DNA of 64,000 nt from Pseudovibrio exalbescens DSM 16456. GTDB lineage: Bacteria > Pseudomonadota > Alphaproteobacteria > Rhizobiales > Stappiaceae. A model generated the notes under the pieces. It was not told the origin of the DNA. It saw only the letters and a program-made list of their open reading frames with translations, and ran no database searches. Made by a program: the position numbers and the translations under genes. The stretch lies in assembly GCF_000422785.1 (NCBI RefSeq), contig NZ_KE383918.1, forward strand, positions 1-64,000, written 5' to 3'. Positions 1 to 10,158 of this stretch are shown here, in pieces; position 1 is the first letter of the stretch, and the number at the start of each line of letters is the position of its first letter.

Positions 1-83
1 GTCCGAGGACGGGCAAACCATAAGAATACCGGGCCAGGCAAGCGGCCCACTGGGCACCAACCAAGCCCAAAACACAAGCTTAG

Positions 84-160
<77 letters not shown>

Positions 161-166
161 AAATTA

Positions 167-199
167 AACCCGCCAACTCATCGAGTTGGCGGGTTTTTT
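167..199 (+). terminator. rho-independent terminator after tRNA-fMet
   Basis: AACCCGCCAACTC and GAGTTGGCGGGTT form a strong stem with a four-base loop, followed by a run of T. It lies inside the inferred island, so it probably arrived with it; the original tRNA terminator would be the one at 22688-22715. Confidence 0.9.
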
Positions 200-359
200 C
201 GTCTTAGAGTTTGTGAACCCTCAATTCAGATAAACAGCCATTGAATTTTTTGTGAAATAACCTTTGAATTGTTTTTGATTCAATTTTCGCAGATAAATTG
301 TGCTGATAGTATTTGGGTTAATATATTCTCTAAATTTTCTTAGATCTTGCGGAGATTTT

Positions 360-3275
360 ATGTGCGCACTAGAGACCGCTGCGGCGATTGGGACGATTGC
401 AAGCTTTTCATTAAACTTTTACGATAGGTTCAGTCAGCGTTTTGTTTTACCGATGCGAATGAAAAGGGCTCTCGGCAATCGCGACGATGCTCCTAAAGCT
501 ACTTATATTGAGGATTCGTTAGAAAGAGCGCTTGGGTCTGCTGGCTTGCTAACAAATGCGGCATCGCTTGTTCTAGGTGATCTTTCTAATTCCGGCTTAT
601 TGGATCTTCTTATCCCATTGTTTGGCTCTGACTTGGATAAAGGGCCTTCAGTAACTCTGATAGAGTATATGTACATATCAAGAGGCGGTTGTGTAACAGA
701 TTCACACGAGTTCGCGGAGAAGCTAGTAGCCTGTTTGTCCGAGGCATTTAAATATGAGGTTGAGAAATCTTATAGTGATTTGCCGGTGCCAATGAGGAAA
801 GATCTACGTCGGAATTTCATCGACGCATCTCGCAAGGCAGAAACAACAATACTAAGTGTTACTCAAAATCTAAAGGATAGTGACGGCGAGTGGCTGCCTG
901 GGGCGAACGTTAATCCAGTCAAAATTGCGTCGCTAATTGAAAAGTATACTAGTCCGCTAAAATTATATGTAGCCTCAGCTGTAGAGGCTCTTAATTCCTC
1001 AGACATTCACGGCGCTTCCGGCGATGTAGTCCAAGTCGAACTAGATAGCATTTACGTAGATGTTCCCGTGAATGAAATATTCAGGAAAGGGAACTTTGTA
1101 AAGTATCGGGATCTCCGAAAATACTTACCCCGAAATGAAATTGCATCGAGTTGGTCTGAGACTTATGCGCGGATTGAGAATACGGTTTTACTAGGTGATC
1201 CTGGAGGCGGTAAGAGCACCCTCTCGAAGAAAATGTGCTTAGAGTGCGGGCGTAAATTTCTATCTGGAGATACGAGTTTACCGCTATTTATTCAATTAAG
1301 AACCTATATAGCTAGAGCTGTAGATGATGAGAACCTAAGTCTAACAGATTTCATCTTAGATCACATCAGAGCAGCAATAGTCGATCCTGACGAGGATTAT
1401 CCTATTGATTCTTTGATTATATATCACCTGAGAATTGGTGCGGCCTTTGTGGTTTTTGATGGGTTGGACGAGGTTCTAACGTCTTCCAACCGAGCACGTG
1501 TAGTGGGAGAAATTCGGAAATTCGTTCGCGAGTTCCGGTTTGTAAAGGTTCTAGTCACATCTAGATATGTCGGTTACGAGTCTAATCCGCTGAGCGGTTT
1601 TACCCACCTCGGTATTGAGGACCTCAACAGCAACGCAATTTCTCAAATTTACAGAAACGTCTCAAGCTCAGTACTATCCAAATCTGAGAAAGAAATCGAA
1701 GAAAAGCATGATGATTTTATTCGAGATGCGAAAAGAAAAGCAGCGGAGTTAATAAGAAGTCCTCTTTTGCTCACTTTGATTGTGATTGTTTACAACAAGA
1801 AGGTTGAGATTCCTGACAACCGTGCTTCACTATATTCGTTTTGTGCTGAATTGCTGTTTGATCGTTGGGATGGTTATCGCGCCATTACGCCGGATTTGCC
1901 CGAGAGATATCGATTGTTTGATCTTTTTAAGCACCTATCAGCGATTTTGTATGAGCGTGAAGAGTATGGAGGCAGGATAAGTAAGCAAGATCTAATCGAA
2001 GAATCGAGAGATTTTTTCAGAAAAGACTATATCGACAACAGAGAAGGAAAGTCGGCCCAGGCTTCTAAATTAATGGTTGGACACCTAACCGGTAGAGCAT
2101 GGATTTTGCACGAAGTCGGGGAGGACATATTTGAATTCACTCATAGGACTTTTTTGGAGTTCTTTTATGCGAAATACTTAGAATCGAAATTTGAAGGCAC
2201 AAATGATCTAGCCTGCGAGTGTCTGAAGCACGTGACGCATGGGGCGCGTGCAGTTCCTTCTCATTTAGCGCTGCAGCTAAGGAGCAAGGATAAGCGTGAT
2301 GCCGCTTCAAGGATAGTGGATGAGTTGGCGCGAAAACTGGAAGCGGAGCAACGTAATTACGAGCTAGTTGGATTTTGTGCGGATTCTATAGAATACCTGC
2401 TACCTCATGCCGAGAATATGTCCAATTTTGTAGGTGTGCTCGCTCCTCAGATTTTTTATTTTTGTCATCCTAACCAAATTGAAAAGGTTTTGTGTACAGA
2501 GACGCCATTAAGAACAACAGTTATTAAGAGTGCTTTCGATTCTATAAAAAGTATTAGTACTGTTGATGAGATGAGAAGCTGTCGAAGAGCGCTCCATGTT
2601 CTTAGTTCAAAGAGAATAGAAAAAGTAGATCTCGGATCAGATGGGTGCGTAGACTTGATTAAGACTTTGTTTGAGCAAACCTATTCAAAACAAGCTTCCT
2701 CTCCGTATTTGTGTAAAATGGCATTTGACTTCGATGCTCGTGTAAATTGGAAAGCTATGAAGCGCTTTGGACAGCGTGTTTGGTTTTCGAAGTCTGATGT
2801 TGATTTGATGCTTGGAGCCCAGGTCGACACCTGTCATATGGTTTCAGAAGCCTCAAACTTTTTGCGTAGTGCCGATTACAAAGGTGGGAAATACTTGACC
2901 TTTGCAATGAGTATCCAACAAACATTCGATATGAGAAAAGTAACGAAAAACTATTTCTCACCTCCAATGTACAAGAACGTGGCTGACGTTGATATTTGCT
3001 ATGATCCAGACAGCTGGCGGGAAGATCGTTCGGCGTTGGAGGTTTTTGCATTTTGTTTGTGGGCGTATGTAGTTATTAATGGAAGGCTTTTGAATAAAAA
3101 CAGTCAGTTGCATAGGCTGAGAGTTGTATTCGAGAACTTGATTGTCGCTCTCGAGAATGTGGGTTCAGACAAAGCTCCAGAATATCGCGAATGGATAGAT
3201 GGTTCAGGAAAATATGCTGACTGCGATATCTTTTTGCGAAAAGAGTTGAGTGGGTTTTGGCAGTTGGCAGAATAG
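360..3275 (+). CDS. NACHT-family STAND NTPase, candidate anti-phage protein
   Basis: Large 971-residue protein. Its core is a NACHT NTPase: Walker A GDPGGGKST near residue 280, and Walker B/NACHT box VVFDGLDEV near residue 365. FTHRTFLEFFYAKYL near residue 600 matches the conserved stretch that ends many bacterial NACHT modules. The first 270 residues and the last 350 match nothing I can name; by family analogy one end would be effector and the other sensor. ATG 360 is preferred because GGAG lies just upstream; a GTG start at 300 would add 20 hydrophobic residues. The gene is visibly AT-richer than the chromosome and is the first gene inside the island. NACHT proteins of this type often act in abortive anti-phage defence; that role is inferred here. 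Confidence 0.82.
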   Translation: MCALETAAAIGTIASFSLNFYDRFSQRFVLPMRMKRALGNRDDAPKATYIEDSLERALGSAGLLTNAASLVLGDLSNSGLLDLLIPLFGSDLDKGPSVTLIEYMYISRGGCVTDSHEFAEKLVACLSEAFKYEVEKSYSDLPVPMRKDLRRNFIDASRKAETTILSVTQNLKDSDGEWLPGANVNPVKIASLIEKYTSPLKLYVASAVEALNSSDIHGASGDVVQVELDSIYVDVPVNEIFRKGNFVKYRDLRKYLPRNEIASSWSETYARIENTVLLGDPGGGKSTLSKKMCLECGRKFLSGDTSLPLFIQLRTYIARAVDDENLSLTDFILDHIRAAIVDPDEDYPIDSLIIYHLRIGAAFVVFDGLDEVLTSSNRARVVGEIRKFVREFRFVKVLVTSRYVGYESNPLSGFTHLGIEDLNSNAISQIYRNVSSSVLSKSEKEIEEKHDDFIRDAKRKAAELIRSPLLLTLIVIVYNKKVEIPDNRASLYSFCAELLFDRWDGYRAITPDLPERYRLFDLFKHLSAILYEREEYGGRISKQDLIEESRDFFRKDYIDNREGKSAQASKLMVGHLTGRAWILHEVGEDIFEFTHRTFLEFFYAKYLESKFEGTNDLACECLKHVTHGARAVPSHLALQLRSKDKRDAASRIVDELARKLEAEQRNYELVGFCADSIEYLLPHAENMSNFVGVLAPQIFYFCHPNQIEKVLCTETPLRTTVIKSAFDSIKSISTVDEMRSCRRALHVLSSKRIEKVDLGSDGCVDLIKTLFEQTYSKQASSPYLCKMAFDFDARVNWKAMKRFGQRVWFSKSDVDLMLGAQVDTCHMVSEASNFLRSADYKGGKYLTFAMSIQQTFDMRKVTKNYFSPPMYKNVADVDICYDPDSWREDRSALEVFAFCLWAYVVINGRLLNKNSQLHRLRVVFENLIVALENVGSDKAPEYREWIDGSGKYADCDIFLRKELSGFWQLAE

Positions 3276-3540
3276 CAAGTTTGTCTTTTAGTCCGCGGCG
3301 CAATCGGCTTTTGGGATTTAGAAACACACTCCATAAACCTAAAGGTGCTTTTTCTGGGTTTGCTCCGCGTACTTTTCTGTAATCATTGATGTAATCGCGT
3401 TTTGTGGCTGTATGAAAGCCACTGAAGCTGTTTGTTCAACCCATCGTGATGTTCGAGCGGTTCTGTATGAGAGGTTGGGCGACGCGCGATTGAGGAGGTT
3501 AGTCTTCTGTATGCGGCCCAGGCATCTTGACGCTACCAGC

Positions 3541-3573
3541 AAAAAAGCCTGCCCTGGTGTAGGGCAGGCCGGT
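3541..3573 (-). terminator. terminator of the katG remnant
   Basis: GCCTGCCCT and AGGGCAGGC form a stem around a short loop. Read leftward it is followed by six T. It sits 23 bp beyond the original katG stop, so it is the native katG terminator. The stretch 3276-3540 between the NACHT gene and this site shows no convincing gene. Confidence 0.85.
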
Positions 3574-3595
3574 CTCTTGATGAGTTTGTTTTGAG

Positions 3596-6380
<2,785 letters not shown>

Positions 6381-6381
6381 A

Positions 6382-7065
6382 TCAGCGGCCCTCCAGAATT
6401 TTGCCGTTTGCTGCGCGCGTGCGCGCAGCATCCATAAGATCGAATTCAATTTCGCCCTTCTTTGCACGCCGAAGAATGCCCGCCTTTTGAAGGTAGTTAA
6501 GGTAGACTGCGTCCTGATCGGCATGGACGTTCAACAGCGTGATCTGACTGGCCTTCTTCGCCAGTTCAGCGAGCGCCAATTTCTTTGGCGCAGGTTGAGG
6601 CAACTTGATCGTTGTGTCGCCTTCATCGCAGGGGAAACTTGCGTTGATCATTGGGCCGATGCCGATAAGGCGAATTTCGTCCGGCATTGTGATCCTTGTC
6701 GTCAACTCAACCTGCTCCCAGGCCAAAACCAGATCCGAGCAGGTGTCCTTAAACTTGATGAGTTCAAGAACCGCGTGTCCCTGTTCGTAGAGCTGGGCGG
6801 GCGTTCCAGACCAAGTGACCTCGGTTGGATTCGCCGAGAGCACAATATGGATCAATGCATGTCTGGTAGCGCGGCGACGACGGAACTTGACCAGTTCGCC
6901 AAGCAGGTAATTGATCGACGTTTCGGCTGCCTTGCGATCCGTAACGACGCCACCGTTTTCGACGACCAGAAAGATGGCAATTTCATTTCGTTCTTTTGCC
7001 GTCGCGGTATTCGGCATGATGCCAAACACGGAGACCACCAGAGCGACGAGTGCTTTCTTCAACAT
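6382..7065 (-). CDS. predicted exported protein of unknown function, vWA-operon partner
   Basis: 227 residues beginning with a signal peptide (MLKKALVALVVSVFGIMPNTATA). Start ATG 7065 is 5 nt after the preceding stop. The mature part has alternating strands and helices (NEIAIFLVVENGGVV, HALIHIVLSANP, DEIRLIGIGPMI) resembling a Rossmann or vWA-like fold without a clear DxSxS site. A C-terminal segment (LLNVHADQDAVYLNYLQKAGILRR) may be helical. The gap to the vWA gene is 1 nt, so the two are almost certainly co-translated. I cannot name a family; a periplasmic partner of the vWA protein is the most economical guess. Confidence 0.7.
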   Translation of the reverse strand: MLKKALVALVVSVFGIMPNTATAKERNEIAIFLVVENGGVVTDRKAAETSINYLLGELVKFRRRRATRHALIHIVLSANPTEVTWSGTPAQLYEQGHAVLELIKFKDTCSDLVLAWEQVELTTRITMPDEIRLIGIGPMINASFPCDEGDTTIKLPQPAPKKLALAELAKKASQITLLNVHADQDAVYLNYLQKAGILRRAKKGEIEFDLMDAARTRAANGKILEGR

Positions 7066-7070
7066 GCTGC

Positions 7071-7679
7071 TTACCTCGCCAACTTGGTTTTCAAGGAATA
7101 GGCCGCACGCACGGCCAAAAGCCCAAGCACGGTGTTCACGATGGCAACGAGCGCAGCGACGAAGACGCCGAGCCCCTGATTGTTTGCAAGGAACTCCATC
7201 ATCGGGTTCGTATCGGTGGTCTGGAAGGGGCCGCCAACAGACTGACGGGCAATCAGTGTGTAGAGATTGACCGTTTCGAGCGCGAAGACCAGGCCATACA
7301 CACCAAGGGCAAGGATCGCGTAGATCTTGTTGGTCGGATCGGCAAGCCAAGCTTTGGGATCGCGATAGATGCCGCGACTGATCACCTCCGACCAGATTGC
7401 CATCGGCACGGCAATGCTGAAGACAGCCAGCAAAAACGCGAGCAAATGCGAGACGGTCATCTCGTCATCGATCCCGCAAAAGATGCCGCCGGCACCTGGC
7501 AGATCGCACAGATACACGTTCGACATCATTCCCATCGTTTCGGAGTAGGTTCCGAACAACAAGACCAACATGCAGCCTTTAAGGCAACCTGTGCCGACCA
7601 ATGCGGCGATCTCCGCAATCGGCGCACCACCCGGCATCGGCGGCGGCTGCATGTGGAAGGGTTTTCTGGAGTTTGGCAT
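7071..7679 (-). CDS. predicted inner-membrane protein, first gene of the vWA operon
   Basis: 202 residues with about four hydrophobic segments (IAALVGTGCLKGCMLVLLFG, HLLAFLLAVFSIAVPMAIW, IYAILALGVYGLVFALETVNLY, GLGVFVAALVAIVNTVLGLLAV). A proline-rich N-terminus precedes them. It heads a three-gene leftward operon with two exported proteins, one with a vWA domain, at 1-5 nt spacings. That arrangement suggests a membrane anchor plus periplasmic complex. No family recognised. The 7680-7812 gap to the divergent gene should hold promoters for both sides. Confidence 0.68.
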   Translation of the reverse strand: MPNSRKPFHMQPPPMPGGAPIAEIAALVGTGCLKGCMLVLLFGTYSETMGMMSNVYLCDLPGAGGIFCGIDDEMTVSHLLAFLLAVFSIAVPMAIWSEVISRGIYRDPKAWLADPTNKIYAILALGVYGLVFALETVNLYTLIARQSVGGPFQTTDTNPMMEFLANNQGLGVFVAALVAIVNTVLGLLAVRAAYSLKTKLAR

Positions 7680-7812
7680 GACACCATCCTTGTTGAAGCG
7701 CCCGCTCTCTTATTCGGCGGGAACTTCGGGATGGTGTTCTTAGCGTTGAGAAAGCGCTCCCTTTTCTCGACCTGCACTTGTCGATGAATTGGGAACAAAT
7801 TAGGAAAGTTGT

Positions 7813-8400
7813 ATGCCTAATTCGATACGGGAAATGCGTAGACGCGCACCACTACACTATGAAGCGAAGGCCGACAACGCGCGGGTCGTTGCAAGAATTA
7901 TACTAGATACGAGCGATGCAGCGCAGGCGCAAGCCGCAAGTTCAATCGGCTATACCGGAAGCACCGGAATTGCATTACGCGAATCTTTTCTCAGGGAATG
8001 TTCGATAGCGCTTGAGCTTGTTGTGAAGGCTGTAATCGCCCAGAAAATTGAAATGAAGCGCTCCAATAAGAAGGTGACAACTGTCCCGTCCTCCCACGAT
8101 CTGGTGATGCTGTGGGCAACTGCCGGGTTGCCGGAATTGTCTTTGGAAGATCGTGAAACGCTGGTGATAGCTAGACGTGTTCTAAATTGGGCAGGACGCT
8201 ACGCTGCACCAAAAAATGATGAACGAGAAGACAAACTGTATTCGGAGGAAAGGCGGTACCTCAAAGACGAACCACGACCTGGCGAGCTTCGAATTAAGAA
8301 GCTACGGAGCATCGATTGGGATCAGTTTGACCGTCTTTACAAAATTGCATTTGAAGCGTTTTGGTCCCTCAGGTCAGAGGCAAATCCCGAGCTTTCGTGA
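7813..8400 (+). CDS. HEPN-like protein of unknown function
   Basis: 195 residues, soluble and mostly helical. The layout is an ALELVVKAVIAQ helix, then a SHDLVMLW segment, then helices around RRVLNWAGRYAAP. The HEPN protein at 8936 has the same layout (ELFLKAIIAKA, then THDFDKL). HEPN proteins often have such a core, but the catalytic RxxxxH motif is not evident here, so RNase activity cannot be claimed. It is transcribed alone, divergent from the vWA operon. It could be a degenerate or regulatory HEPN protein. Confidence 0.6.
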   Translation: MPNSIREMRRRAPLHYEAKADNARVVARIILDTSDAAQAQAASSIGYTGSTGIALRESFLRECSIALELVVKAVIAQKIEMKRSNKKVTTVPSSHDLVMLWATAGLPELSLEDRETLVIARRVLNWAGRYAAPKNDEREDKLYSEERRYLKDEPRPGELRIKKLRSIDWDQFDRLYKIAFEAFWSLRSEANPELS

Positions 8401-8935
8401 CTGATGCTATTGAGCATGGCAGCAGAGTTAAGCGTGAAGGCAAGATGTGGCTTGTAGTACAAACCAATCTTGGCAAAGGGGGCGCGGCGCCCCCCGTTTG
8501 CATTCCCCCAGCCATTGGCTCTTTCAGGGCATTGAACCCATTTCAGAGCCAGCAGAACGTATCGCCGTTCCATCACTCGCAGGCGTTTGGCCGCTGCACT
8601 ACCACTTGGGAAGGGGCCTCCAAGCTCCCCCAAGACCCCCATGGCAATTTCATTGAGACCAACCCTGCGCGGATTGGATCACGCCACCGTCTTGTCGGTG
8701 GATCACGCGCAGGAGATTTCGCTCTCCCTGCACCCATCGATCAGGAGGCTATCGCGCCGCCCTGAACCCACTCGCAGGACTTGGAGACTTGCCTCTCCAC
8801 CTGCACCGAACCATGCACAAACGACTGGCCGATTGACCACCATTCAAGGGAGCTTTCCAGCTCTCCTAAAAAACCCATGGGGTGAAATGCAATCATTTGT
8901 TGCTAGTTTGTTTTCCAATTGGATATTCTTGATGC
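8401..8935. other. 535-bp gene-poor spacer with two related GC-rich segments
   Basis: No convincing gene. Two segments share a layout: 8608-8644 (GGGAAGGGGCCTCCAAGC ... CCCCCATGG) and 8845-8882 (AAGGGAGCTTTCCAGC ... AAACCCATGG). Both hold an imperfect dyad in which purine-rich GGG(A)GC faces AGCTCCCC or AGCTCTCC. I recall similar segments near antirestriction genes of alphaproteobacterial mobile elements, so I read this as element backbone split by cargo insertion. The last 50 bp are AT-rich and probably hold the promoter of the HEPN/GIY-YIG cassette. Confidence 0.45.
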
Positions 8936-9613
8936 ATGCATGAAGCTCTAAGAGATATTCCGGATCGAATTCTTAACTATGCGATGGGTGCTTTGACCCA
9001 AGCAAACCATCACGCTGTCTTTTTTGACCCCGGAAACGAACACTGGGGCTTTATGTCCGTTGTAAATACTGCGCATGCTGGAGAGTTGTTTTTAAAAGCA
9101 ATAATTGCAAAAGCACACCCATTACTCATATTCAAAGACTTTTTTAGCTTGGATAGTGGGCAACAAAATATGGATTTCAACGAACTTGTGCGTAGGGGGA
9201 AAACCCACGATTTTGATAAATTGCCAAAAGTATTGTGGGCCGCTACAGGTGAGAGAATTCCAAATATTGAAATATTCAATGACCTACGCGAAACTAGAAA
9301 CGCTATTCAGCATTTTTGCGCTAGCGAAAATGACACGCGTTTCCGAAGACTCTCGTTGGATTTCATATATTCTGTGATCGATCCGCTCATAAACAAGCAC
9401 TTCGACCTACACGCTATCGAGTTCCACGAAGATCATAGCGTTGGGTATGACCATGTAGTTGGCTGCCTGCTACGTCATGAAATTCGGTTTTCTGTTCCGG
9501 AGGACTTCGAAATTCATGAAATAGACCTTCATGAAGAGCTGAAGGGGGCTTCTGCTGAGTACAAAAATTGGTTCGCAAATGAAATGGCGAAGTGTAGCGG
9601 AATTTCGTTATGA
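8936..9613 (+). CDS. HEPN-domain protein, probable ribonuclease toxin
   Basis: 225 residues. The key motif is LRETRNAIQHF around residues 120-130: R-N-A-I-Q-H fits the Rx4H catalytic motif of HEPN ribonucleases. It is preceded by the typical helix AGELFLKAIIAKAHP. The remaining C-terminal 90 residues are acidic and His/Glu-rich (DLHAIEFHEDHSVGYDH) with no known match. The stop overlaps the next start by 4 nt, so translation is coupled to the GIY-YIG-like gene. The locus is AT-rich against the chromosome, which fits horizontally acquired cargo. HEPN genes paired with a second small gene are often toxin-antitoxin or defence modules; which partner does what here is unknown. Confidence 0.72.
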   Translation: MHEALRDIPDRILNYAMGALTQANHHAVFFDPGNEHWGFMSVVNTAHAGELFLKAIIAKAHPLLIFKDFFSLDSGQQNMDFNELVRRGKTHDFDKLPKVLWAATGERIPNIEIFNDLRETRNAIQHFCASENDTRFRRLSLDFIYSVIDPLINKHFDLHAIEFHEDHSVGYDHVVGCLLRHEIRFSVPEDFEIHEIDLHEELKGASAEYKNWFANEMAKCSGISL

Positions 9614-10080
9614 GCAATTTCGGTAATTTTCAAGCTAGTGAAAGCCTGAGTCGATTTGGGGTTATTCCAACCGACCCAGGATTTATTTATGTGATTGCTG
9701 CCTACAAGAAAATTAAGGTCGGCAGGTCTGTCGCTCCCAAAAAGAGGATAAAGGAAGCGAAAACTTGGCTGCCCGACGCTGAAATAATTGGCGTAAAGCC
9801 TTTTTGGAACCACACGGCTTTGGAGCGTGCGCTTCATGTTGGACTTGCGCAATTCTGGCATGATAAAGAATGGTACGACTTTAAAGATGACGATTTTTAT
9901 GAGTATTTTATTGATGAAATCAAAGCATTCTCGGATGAGAATATCAATTCAAATTCAATAAACTTTATTTATATGATGAATGGTACAGGTATGGCGGAGT
10001 TTACTCTTGAGGAAAGTGCCTCTTCTATTTCTAAGCGAAAATTTTTGAAGGAAAATAGCCAAAATTTTCGCGAAGACTAG
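9610..10080 (+). CDS. GIY-YIG/T5orf172 (MUG113)-like nuclease-fold protein
   Basis: 156 residues. GFIYVIAAYKKIKVGRSVAPKKRI matches the N-terminal beta-hairpin of the T5orf172/MUG113 branch of the GIY-YIG fold: FIYVI stands for GIYVI and VGRS for IGRS. The motif-3 region follows as ALERALHVGLAQFWHDKEWYDF, with the expected E..LH and EW.. elements. The last 50 residues are unmatched and Ser/Asn-rich. It starts inside the end of the HEPN gene (ATGA overlap), so the two form one unit. The fold call rests on motifs; nuclease activity is inferred. The gene converges on the GHKL gene at 10159. Confidence 0.72.
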   Translation: MSNFGNFQASESLSRFGVIPTDPGFIYVIAAYKKIKVGRSVAPKKRIKEAKTWLPDAEIIGVKPFWNHTALERALHVGLAQFWHDKEWYDFKDDDFYEYFIDEIKAFSDENINSNSINFIYMMNGTGMAEFTLEESASSISKRKFLKENSQNFRED

Positions 10081-10158
10081 CTGATATGCGGTTGATAGCT
10101 TTTCGTGCTGTAGGGAATGTCGCATAGGAGGCAGGTTTGCTCCAAAAATTTCAAACGG

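Noticed and set aside
8337-8642. Leftward 101-codon frame (GSAAAKRLRVMERRYVLLALKWVQ)
   Set aside because: It overlaps the end of the HEPN-like gene and lacks a clear start site. It might be a relic of a small element gene but is not supported enough.
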